A DNA stretch of 64,000 bases from Psychroserpens mesophilus (GCF_000826645.1 NZ_JXJP01000002.1:186001-250000); one strand, 5' to 3'. Shown: positions 47,188-57,461, counted from the stretch's first letter. Notes: generated by a model from the letters alone, not told the origin. Numbers and translations are program-made.

Positions 47188-47227
47188 TCAGCCAACTTTA
47201 AGAATAACCCAAATTAATATTAAAAAG

Positions 47228-48127
47228 ATGAATTATAAATTCGTATTATCAATTATTGCTACTGTAGGTTTAACATCTAGTATGTTCTCTCAGGCAAATA
47301 TTTTAAATGCTAAAGTGCCACAAGAAGTTGGTGTGAAAACTGAAGCTCAGTTAGCATTAGATAATGACAAACCATTAGAATACGGCTATGTTGATGATAG
47401 AGACATATTGTTTTCTAAAATGACTTGGGAAAAAGTGGTTTTAGACGAGCGTGTGAATTTTCCGTTATACTTTCCTGTAGATACCAACAACATAGGAAAA
47501 GAAAGACGTTCTTTATATCATACATTGATAAAAGCCGTTAAAGATGGAAAAATTGAAAACGTGTATAATGATTCTTATTTTACTCAAAAGCGTACTGTAA
47601 AAGAATTGAATGACATTACAACTAAAGTAGATACTTTAGATATTGGTTATGATCAATTAAACGCAGATGGATATGTAGATCCTGAGTACATTACTACAAC
47701 TAATATTGAAGCATTTCACATTAGTGCCTATTTAATTAAAGGGTTATGGTATTTTGACAAGCGTCACGGAGAATTAAAGTACAGAATTTTAGGTATTGCT
47801 CCTGCAGCACCTGATGTTAACTTTTTAGATTCAGAAGACGAGTCTTTAAAAACTCCAAATGCTTTATTTTGGGTGTTTTTTCCTGAAGCCAGAGATATAT
47901 TACACGAAGCTAAAGCGTTCAATAATAAAAATAGCGCAATGCCAATATCGTTTGATCACTTGCTAAATTCAAGACGTTTCAACGCTTACATGTACAAAGA
48001 AGAAAATGTGTATGGTGATCGTGAAGTTAAAGAATATGTAGCTGATAATGCATTAATGCAATTATTAGAATCAGATCGAATAAAAGATAAGATTCGTAAT
48101 TTCGAACAAGATATGTGGGCTTATTAA
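47228..48127 (+). CDS. gldN: T9SS ring protein GldN
   Basis: This 299-residue exported protein has a signal peptide ending SSMFSQ (about 1-22) and the GldN domain with DDRDILFSKMTWEKVVLDERVNFPLYFP, followed by a conserved PNALFWVFFPEARDIL block. It is the PorN homologue, pairing with GldK in the outer-membrane-associated ring. It is last of the gldKLMN operon and is followed by a strong terminator. Confidence 0.95.
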   Translation: MNYKFVLSIIATVGLTSSMFSQANILNAKVPQEVGVKTEAQLALDNDKPLEYGYVDDRDILFSKMTWEKVVLDERVNFPLYFPVDTNNIGKERRSLYHTLIKAVKDGKIENVYNDSYFTQKRTVKELNDITTKVDTLDIGYDQLNADGYVDPEYITTTNIEAFHISAYLIKGLWYFDKRHGELKYRILGIAPAAPDVNFLDSEDESLKTPNALFWVFFPEARDILHEAKAFNNKNSAMPISFDHLLNSRRFNAYMYKEENVYGDREVKEYVADNALMQLLESDRIKDKIRNFEQDMWAY

Positions 48128-48143
48128 TAGCATACAAGTTTTT

Positions 48144-48179
48144 AAAAAAACGTTCGCCTTGTTAGGTGAACGTTTTTTT
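48144..48179 (+). terminator. Terminator of the gldKLMN operon
   Basis: Hairpin with arms ACGTTCGCCT and AGGTGAACGT (one wobble pair), extended by A and T runs, loop TGTT, then an eight-T tract. Confidence 0.85.
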
Positions 48180-48239
48180 TGTTCTTTATTGATTACAGAA
48201 TCTTTTAAGAAAGCCTAACTATACTCACATTATCTTCGT

Positions 48240-48247
48240 TATTTTTG
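48240..48247 (+). promoter_or_regulatory. -7 promoter box very close to the oxidoreductase start codon
   Basis: TATTTTTG matches TAnnTTTG and ends only 5 bases before the ATG at 48253. If used, the transcript would be leaderless or nearly so. Confidence 0.4.
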
Positions 48248-48252
48248 CAGTA

Positions 48253-49296
48253 ATGAAACAGGTAGATTATATAATCGTAGGTAATGGATTGGCTGGTATT
48301 GCCTTTTGTGAACAACTTAGACAACATCATAAAGATTTTGTGGTCTTTGATAACCAATCCCAACAATCGTCCAGGGTTGCAGCAGGTTTATATAATCCGG
48401 TCGTTTTGAAACGTTTTACAAGTGTGTGGAATGCGCAATTTCAATTAAAATTTGCAATTCCTAAATATGCAGAACTTGAAAAATTGCTTGATGTTAAATT
48501 AGATTATAAACTTCCTATTTACAGGAAACTGACATCAGTTGAGGAACAAAATGACTGGTTTACAGCTTCAGATCAACCAGTATTATGCGATTTTCTATCA
48601 ACAGCACTTATTAAAAACAATAACCCATCAATTAATGCGGAATTTGGTTTTGGCGAAGTACTTCATTCAGGCAGAATTAATACGTCTCAATTGATAAAGT
48701 CTTACAGTTCATTTTTGAATTCTGAAAATAGATTATACAAGGAAGAGTTTCATCATAATCAACTGGTAATTCATCAAAATGCTGTTAGCTATAAAAATAT
48801 TACTTCAAAATATATTGTGTTTGCTGAAGGATATGGAATAAAGAGGAATCCGTTTTTCAAACATCTTCCTCTAAATGGCACAAAAGGTGAAATGCTTACT
48901 ATTAAAGCTCCAGAATTGCATATGAACTTCATATTAAAGTCATCTGTGTTTATTGTTCCGCTTGGTAATCATTTATATTGGATTGGAGCCACTTATGAGT
49001 GGGAAGATAAAACACACGTCACCACATCTAAAGGTAAAGAGGAATTGATTAAAAAATTAAGAAAGGTAATTACTTGTGATTTTGAAATTGTCGATCAAGT
49101 TGCAGGTATTCGTCCAACAACCAAGGATCGCAGACCTTTAGTTGGTGCTCATCAGGAATATAAAAATGTATTTGTATTGAATGGTTTAGGAACAAGAGGT
49201 GTAATGATGTCTCCTTTTGTAGCTGACCAATTATTTAATCATATTGAAAATAACAACTGCTTAGATAAAGAAATAGACATCATACGGTTCCAATAA
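48253..49296 (+). CDS. FAD-dependent oxidoreductase, DAO family
   Basis: The 347-residue protein has an N-terminal Rossmann dinucleotide motif (DYIIVGNGLAGIAFCEQL) and further DAO-family segments (SSRVAAGLYNPVV; KYIVFAEGYG; NGTKGEMLTIKAPEL; IRPTTKDRRPLVGAH; VLNGLGTRGVMMSPF). This fits enzymes that oxidise amines or amino acids using FAD, such as glycine/D-amino-acid oxidases and MnmC-type domains. The substrate cannot be set. It follows the gldKLMN terminator. Confidence 0.85.
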   Translation: MKQVDYIIVGNGLAGIAFCEQLRQHHKDFVVFDNQSQQSSRVAAGLYNPVVLKRFTSVWNAQFQLKFAIPKYAELEKLLDVKLDYKLPIYRKLTSVEEQNDWFTASDQPVLCDFLSTALIKNNNPSINAEFGFGEVLHSGRINTSQLIKSYSSFLNSENRLYKEEFHHNQLVIHQNAVSYKNITSKYIVFAEGYGIKRNPFFKHLPLNGTKGEMLTIKAPELHMNFILKSSVFIVPLGNHLYWIGATYEWEDKTHVTTSKGKEELIKKLRKVITCDFEIVDQVAGIRPTTKDRRPLVGAHQEYKNVFVLNGLGTRGVMMSPFVADQLFNHIENNNCLDKEIDIIRFQ

Positions 49297-49307
49297 ATAA
49301 TCCGTTT

Positions 49308-49688
49308 TTATTTATTAGCTAAATTCTTATCATAACTCATAAACAGATTGATCCAGATATTTCTTGAAAGACGCATGATGATTGGTCCAAAAACAATCAT
49401 GGTGACTACTATTGAAATAAAGGCAGTTAGTAGAGAGGTCTCTAAAAATAAATAACTGATTACAAAAGCGGCTACAGCAAACGCAATGCCAACACCATAA
49501 CTCACATACATAGAACCGTAAAAAAAAGAGGGTTCTAAACGATAGCGTGTATTGCAGTGAGAGCACTTGTCGTTAATTTTTAAAACATCACTTAGCACGT
49601 AAGGGTTTTTCGTTTTGTACATCGATTCTTGATGACATTTCGGACAAGCTCCCGTAAAAATGCTGTAAACTTTTGTGCCTTTTAACAT
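49308..49688 (-). CDS. DUF983 membrane protein with zinc-ribbon knuckles
   Basis: The 126-residue protein has two CxxC knuckles near the N terminus (GACPKCHQ and DKCSHCNTRY, about residues 14-44) and two membrane helices (about 56-78 and 80-102), the DUF983 layout. The zinc ribbon is presumably cytoplasmic. The function of the family is unknown. It is convergent with the oxidoreductase gene and divergent from the ABC-F gene. Confidence 0.85.
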   Translation of the reverse strand: MLKGTKVYSIFTGACPKCHQESMYKTKNPYVLSDVLKINDKCSHCNTRYRLEPSFFYGSMYVSYGVGIAFAVAAFVISYLFLETSLLTAFISIVVTMIVFGPIIMRLSRNIWINLFMSYDKNLANK

Positions 49689-49702
49689 GATTTAAATTTG
49701 AT

Positions 49703-49710
49703 TACTTTTG
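49703..49710 (+). promoter_or_regulatory. -7 promoter box for the ABC-F gene
   Basis: TACTTTTG matches TAnnTTTG, with a predicted leader of about 55 bases to the ATG at 49773. No -33 TTTG stands at the usual distance. Confidence 0.4.
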
Positions 49711-49772
49711 CGCTTTGTATTTAAGTGCAAATTTACGTTTTATTAATAATTTCATTGTAACAAAAGTAACAA

Positions 49773-51680
49773 ATGCTTAATATCCATAATCTTTCTATTT
49801 CTTTTCAAGGCGACTTTCTCTTTGAGGATATTACGTTTAAGCTTAGCCCAGGAGATCGCATAGGTTTAATTGGGAAAAATGGTGCTGGTAAATCTACCAT
49901 GCTTAAAATTTTGTCAAAAGAGTTAGAACCAGATTCCGGACAAATTGCAGCTGATAAAAATTTGAGTATTGGGTTTTTAAAACAGGATATTGATTTTATC
50001 TTCGGAAGAACAGTTCTTGAAGAATCCTATGAAGCTTTTAAGGAAATAAAAGATCTGGAAGCTAAAATGGAAGATGTAAATACCCAGTTAGCCGAACGTA
50101 CAGATTATGAAAGTGAAAGTTATCATCAATTAATGATAGATCTCAATGAAATTCAGCATACCTATGAAATTATTGGAGGGTATAATTATCAAGGTGAAAC
50201 GGAAAAAATATTACAAGGCCTAGGCTTTAAACGTGACGACTTTAATAAGCTCACAGATACCTTTTCTGGTGGCTGGAGAATGCGTATTGAGTTGGCGAAA
50301 CTGTTATTGCAAAATAATGACATTCTGCTTTTAGATGAGCCAACAAACCATTTAGATATTGAATCGATTATTTGGTTGGAAAGTTTTTTAAAAAACTATT
50401 CAGGTGCAGTTGTTATTGTATCTCACGATAAAATGTTTTTAGATAATGTAACCAATCGTACTATTGAGATTTCTCTCGGAAGAATTTACGATTATCCGAA
50501 GCCATACTCAAAGTTTCTAATCCTTCGTCAGGAAATTAAAACACAACAACTTGCTTCTCAGAAAAATCAACAGAAACAAATTGAACAAACCGAAAAGCTT
50601 ATCGAGAAATTTAGAGCCAAGGCTAGTAAGGCAACTATGGCTCAGTCACTGATTAAAAAGTTGGATAAAATTGATCGCATCGAAGTTGATGAAGATGATA
50701 ACAGCGTAATGACTTTGAATTTCCCCGTTTCTGTGACACCAGGAAAAGTTGTGGTTGAAGCAGAACATATCTCAAAACGTTACGATGATAATCAGGTACT
50801 AACTGATGTCAATTTAATGATTGAACGTGATAGTAAAACGGCATTCGTTGGTCAAAATGGTCAGGGAAAATCGACATTAGCTAAAATTATTGTCGGTGAA
50901 ATTAAATATGAAGGCCATTTAAAATTAGGTCATAATGTGCAAATAGGATATTTCGCTCAAAATCAGGCAGAGTATTTAGATGGTAGTAAAACCGTTTTAG
51001 ATACGATGATTGATGCTGCGAATGAAACCAATAGAAGTAAAGTTCGTGATATTTTAGGATCCTTTTTGTTTCGAGGTGATGAAGTAGAAAAATACGTTAG
51101 AGTACTTTCAGGTGGTGAACGAAACCGATTGGCTTTGGCTAAATTAATGCTTCAACCGATTAATGTTTTAATCATGGATGAGCCTACAAACCACCTTGAT
51201 ATCAAATCTAAAAATGTATTGAAAGAGGCGCTTAAAAAGTATGAAGGAACTTTAGTATTGGTATCTCACGATAGAGATTTTCTTCAAGGGCTTACGAATA
51301 AAGTGTACGAGTTTAAAGACCAAAAAATTAAAGAATATTTAGGAGATATAGACTTTTATTTAGAACAACGTAATGTTGAGAATTTGCGAGAAGTCGAGAA
51401 ACGAACAATAATAAAAGAAACACCTAAAACAACCAATAAGCAATCGTACGAAGATCAAAAGAAACTCAAATCACTTAATAACAAGTTGAGTAATGTAGAG
51501 TCTAAAATAAGTCAATTAGAAAAGGATATCAAAGCAGATGATGTTGAATTGGCAACAAATTATGACGCGACAGTTGCAGATACCAGTTTTTTTGATCGCT
51601 ATCAGGCTAAAAAAGATAAACTGAAAACGTTAATGTCAGATTGGGAATCAATCACCATCGAATTAGATGAATTTAGCTAA
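49773..51680 (+). CDS. ABC-F family ATPase (Uup/EttA-like)
   Basis: This 635-residue soluble protein has two ABC domains. The Walker A motifs are GKNGAGKST and GQNGQGKST, the signatures FSGGWRMRIELAKLLL and LSGGERNRLALAKLML, and the Walker B motifs LLLDEPTNHLD and LIMDEPTNHLD. A basic linker between domains (about 250-305) is the ABC-F P-site tRNA interaction motif region. A C-terminal coiled coil (about 560-635) suggests the Uup subgroup. Such proteins act on the ribosome rather than in transport. No membrane partner is present. Confidence 0.92.
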   Translation: MLNIHNLSISFQGDFLFEDITFKLSPGDRIGLIGKNGAGKSTMLKILSKELEPDSGQIAADKNLSIGFLKQDIDFIFGRTVLEESYEAFKEIKDLEAKMEDVNTQLAERTDYESESYHQLMIDLNEIQHTYEIIGGYNYQGETEKILQGLGFKRDDFNKLTDTFSGGWRMRIELAKLLLQNNDILLLDEPTNHLDIESIIWLESFLKNYSGAVVIVSHDKMFLDNVTNRTIEISLGRIYDYPKPYSKFLILRQEIKTQQLASQKNQQKQIEQTEKLIEKFRAKASKATMAQSLIKKLDKIDRIEVDEDDNSVMTLNFPVSVTPGKVVVEAEHISKRYDDNQVLTDVNLMIERDSKTAFVGQNGQGKSTLAKIIVGEIKYEGHLKLGHNVQIGYFAQNQAEYLDGSKTVLDTMIDAANETNRSKVRDILGSFLFRGDEVEKYVRVLSGGERNRLALAKLMLQPINVLIMDEPTNHLDIKSKNVLKEALKKYEGTLVLVSHDRDFLQGLTNKVYEFKDQKIKEYLGDIDFYLEQRNVENLREVEKRTIIKETPKTTNKQSYEDQKKLKSLNNKLSNVESKISQLEKDIKADDVELATNYDATVADTSFFDRYQAKKDKLKTLMSDWESITIELDEFS

Positions 51681-51739
51681 GAGGAAATCTGATGTGCTTT
51701 TTTAAGGAATAATTAACAACAGGACACTAAACTTACCAA

Positions 51740-51747
51740 TACTTTTG
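51740..51747 (+). promoter_or_regulatory. -7 promoter box for the RND efflux operon
   Basis: TACTTTTG matches TAnnTTTG, 29 bases before the ATG of the adaptor gene. No convincing -33 element. Confidence 0.45.
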
Positions 51748-51776
51748 TGGTCTAATTTTATTTACCAACTTAGACA

Positions 51777-52937
51777 ATGCGAAATATTATACTTTCTGTT
51801 TTAGGCATCTTACTCATTATTGGATCTTTCTTATTTGCAAGATATCTTATAAATAACAAAACAAAACCAAAACCAGTTGCCGCAAAAATTGTGAAAACGG
51901 TATTCACAGACACGATTTTAAATACAACAGTGCCAATCGTAATTCCGGCAAACGGAAGTTTAGTTGCTAAACGCAGAGTAGAGTTATATTCAGAAGTTCA
52001 AGGTGTGTTTAAATCTGGTAATAAGTTGTTTAAACCTGGACAAGAGTACAGCCAAGGTGAAACCCTTATACGTATTGACGCTTCAGAATATTATGCAAGT
52101 GTACAATCTTCAAAAAGTAACCTTTATAACTCTATTGCGGCTATTATGCCTGATTTAAAGTTAGATTTTCCAGAGGTATTTCAAAAATGGCAAACGTATC
52201 TTAACGGATTTGATTTAAATAAAACCACACCAAAATTACCTGAAATGTCTTCTGAAAAAGAAAACTATTTTATTACAGGTAGAGGCATCGTTTCAAGTTA
52301 TTATACAGTGAAAAATCTAGAACAACGTCTCGTAAAGTATAACATAAGAGCACCTTTTTCTGGAATTTTAACAGAAGCTTTAGCGACTGAAGGTTCATTA
52401 ATTCGAAGCGGACAAAAATTAGGAGAGTTTATTGATCCATCTGTTTATGAGATGGAAGTCGCATTGAGCAAAACCTATGCGAGTCTTTTAAAAGTCGGTG
52501 AAAAAGTAGCATTAAATAATTTGGAAAATACCGAAACTTTTACTGGTGTGGTCTCTCGTGTTAATGGAAGTATAGATGCAACAACACAAACTATAACTGC
52601 CTTTATTGAAGTAAAAAACGATAATCTTAAAGAAGGGATGTATCTGGAAGCTAATTTAAATGCTAAAGAGGAATCGAATGCTATTGAAATAGATAGAGGT
52701 CTTCTGCTTGAAAGCAAACAAATATACATTCTTAGAGATAGCATTCTAGATGTTTTGGATGTTAATCCAGTATATTTTTCAGAAACAAAAGTTATATTGA
52801 AAAATGTACCTAATGGAACGGTTATACTTTCAAAACCGGTCCCTGGAGCTTATGCAGGAATGCTGGTCAAGCCTTTTGAGGATAAAAAAGAAAACAGTGC
52901 TATTTCTTCTGAAGCAAAATCTAATAAAACAGAATAG
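51777..52937 (+). CDS. RND efflux periplasmic adaptor (membrane fusion protein)
   Basis: The 386-residue protein is anchored by one N-terminal helix (about 4-24) and has no lipobox. It has barrel-sandwich/lipoyl halves (PANGSLVAKRRVELYSEV and YNIRAPFSGILTEALATEGS), a short helical hairpin, and a beta-barrel domain (VALNNLENTETFTGVVSRVNG). The C-terminal charged tail is probably disordered. It links the RND pump to an outer-membrane channel. Its stop lies 3 bases from the pump start, so the three genes form one operon. Confidence 0.92.
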   Translation: MRNIILSVLGILLIIGSFLFARYLINNKTKPKPVAAKIVKTVFTDTILNTTVPIVIPANGSLVAKRRVELYSEVQGVFKSGNKLFKPGQEYSQGETLIRIDASEYYASVQSSKSNLYNSIAAIMPDLKLDFPEVFQKWQTYLNGFDLNKTTPKLPEMSSEKENYFITGRGIVSSYYTVKNLEQRLVKYNIRAPFSGILTEALATEGSLIRSGQKLGEFIDPSVYEMEVALSKTYASLLKVGEKVALNNLENTETFTGVVSRVNGSIDATTQTITAFIEVKNDNLKEGMYLEANLNAKEESNAIEIDRGLLLESKQIYILRDSILDVLDVNPVYFSETKVILKNVPNGTVILSKPVPGAYAGMLVKPFEDKKENSAISSEAKSNKTE

Positions 52938-52940
52938 GTT

Positions 52941-55900
52941 ATGAGAAAAATAATAGCCTATTTTATTCGTTATCATGTAGCCGTAAATGTATTTATACTA
53001 GCCTTTGGTATTTTTGGAGTATTAGGTTATAAATCACTTAAATCTTCATTTTTTCCATTAGTAGATTCTAAAATTATAAATATTAGTATCACATATCCTG
53101 GCGCTTCTCCTCAAGAGATTGAAGAAGGTATTGTACTTCAAATTGAAGATAATCTCAAAGGGTTAAAAGGAATTGATCGCGTCACGTCAACTTCAAGAGA
53201 AAATAGTGGTACAATTACAGTCGAAATAGAAAAAGGCGAAAATATAGACTTCATGTTGTTAGAAGTTAAAAACGCTGTGGATCGTGTGCCATCATTTCCT
53301 TCTGGAATGGAGCCTTTGGTGGTTGCAAAACAAGAAGCTGTAAGGGAAACAATATCGTTTGCTTTGAGTGGTACCAATGTGCCTTTAGCCACATTAAAAC
53401 AAATTGGTCGTCAGGTAGAAAATGACTTACGTGCTATTGATGGTATTTCTCAGGTAGAAGTATCGGGTTATCCTGCTGAAGAAATTGAGATAGCTGTTAA
53501 TGAAACTAATTTGTTGGCTTATAATTTAACTTTTGATGAAGTTTCACAAGCCGTTAGCTCCTCAAATATACTGGTCACTGGTGGAAATATTAAAACAGAT
53601 GCTGAAGAGTATTTAATTCGTGCGAATAACAGATCTTATTATGGTGACGAATTGTCAAATTTAGTGATTAGAGCAACATCAGACGGTAAAACGGTTCGTC
53701 TTAAAGATGTGGCTATTGTAAGAGATCGTTTTTCAGAAACACCAAACGCAACTTATTTTAATCAGAATTTATCTGTCAATATTTCGGTGACTAGTACAAA
53801 CAATGAAGATTTAATTTCGTCTGCGCAACAGGTTAAAGATTACATTGAAACCTACAATCAAAAACACGAAAATGTAAGATTGGATGTTGTTCGTGATTTA
53901 TCAATAACATTAACCCAGCGTACAGCACTTCTAACAGAAAATGCTGTAATCGGAATGATTCTGGTTTTACTGTTCCTATCATTGTTTTTAAATACACGTT
54001 TGGCATTTTGGGTAGCTTTCGGTTTACCGATTTCTTTTCTTGGTATGTTCATTTTTGCAGGTCAGTTTGATGTTACTATAAACGTTTTGTCGCTTTTCGG
54101 TATGATAATCGTTATTGGTATTCTAGTTGACGATGGAATTGTAATTGCCGAAAATATTTATCAGCATTACGAAAAAGGTAAATCACCAATCGATGCTGCA
54201 ATTGATGGAACGATGGAAGTTATTCCTCCTGTAGTGTCTGCAATTATAACAACTTTACTGGCATTTTCACTATTTCTGTTTTTAGATAGTAGAATTGGAG
54301 AGTTTTTTAGTGAAGTGGCAGTCATTGTGATTCTTACTCTGGTTGTTTCTTTAGTTGAAGCTTTAATAATTCTTCCAGCGCATTTGGCGCATTCTAAGGC
54401 ATTAAGAAAGCAGGTTATAGAAGAAAATCCTTCTAAAATGAAGCAATTTTTTGCTAAAATGCGTGGAATTAATGCTTTTGGAGACCGAATCATGAGTTTT
54501 TTAAGAGATAAATTCTATGCGCCAGTTTTAAGTTTTGTGCTTCAATTTAAAATCTTGTCTCTAGGTATTTTTGTTGCATTATTAGTGTTGACTTTTGGTT
54601 CCATTGGAGGCGGTATTATTGGTGTTACCATATTCCCATCTATAGCAAGTGATCGTGTGTCTATTGAACTGGATATGCCAAACGGGACGAACGAGAAAAT
54701 CACAGATTCTATCATTTCTATGATAGAAGAAAAATCTTTTATAGTCAACAAAGAGTTTACAGAAAAATACCTTAAAGGAACCGATAAAGAACTTTTTGAA
54801 AATACGATATTAACACTAAACAGCAGTTCTAGTGCACAGTTGGTAATCAATATGTTGCCAGGTGAAGAACGTCCAGATGAGATAAAATCTTCACTGGTTG
54901 CGAATAGATTACGAGAATTAGTCGGTCCTGTTGTTGGAACAGAACGATTAATTTTTGGATCAGGAGGTAATTTTGGTGGTAGTCCAGTTTCCGTAGCACT
55001 ATTAGGAAATAATATTGAAGAATTAAAAGCGGCTAAACTTGAACTAAAACAAGTATTATCCGAAAATCCGTTACTTAAAGATATTGAAGACAATGATCCA
55101 GCTGGTATTAAAGAAATAAGACTTGAGCTCAAAGAGAGTGCTTATCTTTTAGGTTTAGATTTAAGAACCGTAATGTCGCAAGTGCGTTCAGGATTTTTTG
55201 GTGTACAAGCGCAACGATTTCAGAGAGGACAAGATGAAATTAGAGTATGGGTACGTTATGACCGAAGTAATAGAGCTTCAATCAACGATTTAGATGATAT
55301 GCGAATTGTAACACCTACAGGAGAACGAGTTACTTTAAAGGATATTGCCGTTTATACCATTGAAAGAGGAGACGTTGCTATTAACCACTTGGAAGGTCAA
55401 AGAGAGATTCGTATTTCAGCAGATTTAAAAGATCCAAGTTCAAGTGCTACTGATATTTTAGATGATATTAAATCTAATACAATTCCGACTTTAAAATCTA
55501 AATACCCGACAATTTCAGCTTCTTTTGAAGGGCAAAATAGAGAAGCTTCAAAATTATCAAGTTCATTGGCAAAAGCAGGTATTCCAATTTTATTGCTAAT
55601 TTATATTACTATTGCCTTTACTTTCCGCAGTTATAGTCAACCACTGTTATTGATACTATTGGTGCCTTTTAGCTTAACAGCTGTTGCTTGGGGACATTGG
55701 CTTTTAGATTTTTCTGTGAATGTATTATCTCTATTAGGAATCATTGCTCTCATTGGTATTATGGTCAATGATGGCTTAGTGCTCATTGGTAAATTTAACA
55801 CCAACCTTAAGGAAGGGATGAAATTTGATTTGGCAATTTCTGAAGCTGGTAAATCTCGTTTTAGAGCGATATTCTTAACCTCACTTACAACCATTGCAGG

Positions 55901-56138
55901 TTTAGCGCCTCTGCTATTAGAGAAAAGCAGACAAGCACAATTTTTAAAGCCTATGGCAATTTCTATTTCCTTCGGAATTGCGTACGCTACTATTTTGACC
56001 TTATTAGTGTTGCCATTATTTTTATCATTTAGTAATAGCATTAAGAAGAATGCAAAATGGTTATGGACTAATAAAGAGGTTACAAAAGAAGAAGTAGAAC
56101 GTGCTATTAAAGAACAAAATGAAGCAGATGAACATTAG
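52941..56138 (+). CDS. RND family efflux transporter permease
   Basis: The 1065-residue protein has twelve predicted membrane helices and two large periplasmic loops, the AcrB/MexB layout. It starts after a short cytoplasmic lead with FFPLVDSKIINISITYPGASPQEIEEGI. Helix 4 carries the proton-relay aspartates in GILVDDGIVIAEN. The second half repeats the pattern with ALIGIMVNDGLVLIGKFN. It is in the HAE family, pumping drugs, lipids or other amphiphiles out through a TolC-type channel. The actual substrate cannot be read. It overlaps the downstream channel gene. Confidence 0.95.
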   Translation: MRKIIAYFIRYHVAVNVFILAFGIFGVLGYKSLKSSFFPLVDSKIINISITYPGASPQEIEEGIVLQIEDNLKGLKGIDRVTSTSRENSGTITVEIEKGENIDFMLLEVKNAVDRVPSFPSGMEPLVVAKQEAVRETISFALSGTNVPLATLKQIGRQVENDLRAIDGISQVEVSGYPAEEIEIAVNETNLLAYNLTFDEVSQAVSSSNILVTGGNIKTDAEEYLIRANNRSYYGDELSNLVIRATSDGKTVRLKDVAIVRDRFSETPNATYFNQNLSVNISVTSTNNEDLISSAQQVKDYIETYNQKHENVRLDVVRDLSITLTQRTALLTENAVIGMILVLLFLSLFLNTRLAFWVAFGLPISFLGMFIFAGQFDVTINVLSLFGMIIVIGILVDDGIVIAENIYQHYEKGKSPIDAAIDGTMEVIPPVVSAIITTLLAFSLFLFLDSRIGEFFSEVAVIVILTLVVSLVEALIILPAHLAHSKALRKQVIEENPSKMKQFFAKMRGINAFGDRIMSFLRDKFYAPVLSFVLQFKILSLGIFVALLVLTFGSIGGGIIGVTIFPSIASDRVSIELDMPNGTNEKITDSIISMIEEKSFIVNKEFTEKYLKGTDKELFENTILTLNSSSSAQLVINMLPGEERPDEIKSSLVANRLRELVGPVVGTERLIFGSGGNFGGSPVSVALLGNNIEELKAAKLELKQVLSENPLLKDIEDNDPAGIKEIRLELKESAYLLGLDLRTVMSQVRSGFFGVQAQRFQRGQDEIRVWVRYDRSNRASINDLDDMRIVTPTGERVTLKDIAVYTIERGDVAINHLEGQREIRISADLKDPSSSATDILDDIKSNTIPTLKSKYPTISASFEGQNREASKLSSSLAKAGIPILLLIYITIAFTFRSYSQPLLLILLVPFSLTAVAWGHWLLDFSVNVLSLLGIIALIGIMVNDGLVLIGKFNTNLKEGMKFDLAISEAGKSRFRAIFLTSLTTIAGLAPLLLEKSRQAQFLKPMAISISFGIAYATILTLLVLPLFLSFSNSIKKNAKWLWTNKEVTKEEVERAIKEQNEADEH

Positions 56139-57444
56139 AAATCATATCACATACTTTTTAGTTTTCTTCGTATTAGGTCTTAATGCACAACAAATGTTAA
56201 GTCCGGAAGAAGCCGTAGAATTAGCTTTAGAGCATAACTTCGGAATAAAAATAGCCAACAATACTGTTGAAATTGCCGATAATAATACCAGTATTTTAAA
56301 TTCTGGATATTTACCTACAGTAACTGGAAATGCAGGTGTTACTTACAATATTGACAATACGGAAGCTGAATTTAGTGACGGACGAGTAACAACGCTAAAT
56401 GGCGCAGAAAGTAATCGTTATAATGCATCTGTAAACCTAAATTATACGCTGTTTGACGGATTGGGACGTTTGTACAATTACAAGCGTTTAAAGGAAGAGC
56501 ACCAGCTTTCTGAATTAGACGCAAGAGAAACTATTGAAACAACTATGCTTCAAATTTTCTCAATTTATTATACAGTGGCTCAGCTTTCTGAAAATACTGA
56601 TGCTATAGAGCAAACGTTGACCATTTCAAAAGATAGATTAGTACGTGCCGAATATCAGTTTGATTATGGACAAAGTACAAAACTGGGAGTTTTAAATGCG
56701 CAAGTTGATATCAATAATGATAGTATTAGTTTAATAAGCCTTCAACAACAATTGAAAAACACAAAGCGAGATTTGAATGTGCTTTTGGGTAATAAGCTTT
56801 CCGAAGAATTTAATGTGGATACTAGTATTGAGTTTATGCTTCAGCTAAATAAAGAAGACTTATTAGAAAAAACGAAAGCAAATAATGTGTCTTTACTTCA
56901 AGCAGAAAAGAATATCAGCATCAGTAAGTTCGATATAAAAACTAATAAAGCACAATTTTTACCAACTGTTGATTTAACTGGGACTTACGGTTGGAATAAG
57001 AATAATAATAATGCTGCTTCATTTGTTGCAGTATCTACAAATACAGGATTGTCTGGAGGTTTAAGTTTGTCTTGGAATTTGTTTGATGGTGGAAGTACAT
57101 TAACTCGAGTTAAAAATGCTCAGATTACATTAGAAAATCAGCAATTTTTAAAAGATCAATTGGTTATTGAAATTGAGCGAAACTTTAATAATGCTTGGGA
57201 TGATTTTCAAAATAAATTATTGATTTATCAAATCCAGGAAAATAATATTATTACCTCGCAAAATAATTTTGATCGTACCCAGGAAAAGTTTAAAATAGGG
57301 CAAGCTACTTCAATTGAGTTTAGACAAGCTCAACTTAATTTACTCAATGCAGAATTAAGTAGAAATCAGGCTAAATACGATGCCAAATTAGCTGAGTTGA
57401 CTGTACTTCAACTGGGAGGAGAATTATTAAATGTTGAGTTTTAG
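56128..57444 (+). CDS. TolC-like outer-membrane efflux protein
   Basis: With the ATG at 56128 the protein has 438 residues and a signal peptide ending LGLNAQ. ATG 56119 and GTG 56101 are in-frame alternatives. Two outer-membrane efflux protein repeats are visible (MLSPEEAVELALEHNFGIK; LDGLGRLYNYKRLKEEHQL-like segment with YTLFDGLGRL; second-half NISISKFDIKTNKAQFLPTVDL and LSWNLFDGGSTLTRVKNA). It forms the exit duct of the tripartite pump. The start lies within the last codons of the RND gene, so translation is probably coupled. Confidence 0.92.
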   Translation: MNIRNHITYFLVFFVLGLNAQQMLSPEEAVELALEHNFGIKIANNTVEIADNNTSILNSGYLPTVTGNAGVTYNIDNTEAEFSDGRVTTLNGAESNRYNASVNLNYTLFDGLGRLYNYKRLKEEHQLSELDARETIETTMLQIFSIYYTVAQLSENTDAIEQTLTISKDRLVRAEYQFDYGQSTKLGVLNAQVDINNDSISLISLQQQLKNTKRDLNVLLGNKLSEEFNVDTSIEFMLQLNKEDLLEKTKANNVSLLQAEKNISISKFDIKTNKAQFLPTVDLTGTYGWNKNNNNAASFVAVSTNTGLSGGLSLSWNLFDGGSTLTRVKNAQITLENQQFLKDQLVIEIERNFNNAWDDFQNKLLIYQIQENNIITSQNNFDRTQEKFKIGQATSIEFRQAQLNLLNAELSRNQAKYDAKLAELTVLQLGGELLNVEF

Positions 57445-57461
57445 ATACTGAATAAAAATCT

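Noticed and set aside
54542-55132. 196-codon open frame antisense to the RND pump gene
   Set aside because: It lies wholly inside a strongly conserved gene, is Ser/Ile-rich low-complexity, and resembles no family. It is a reading-frame shadow.
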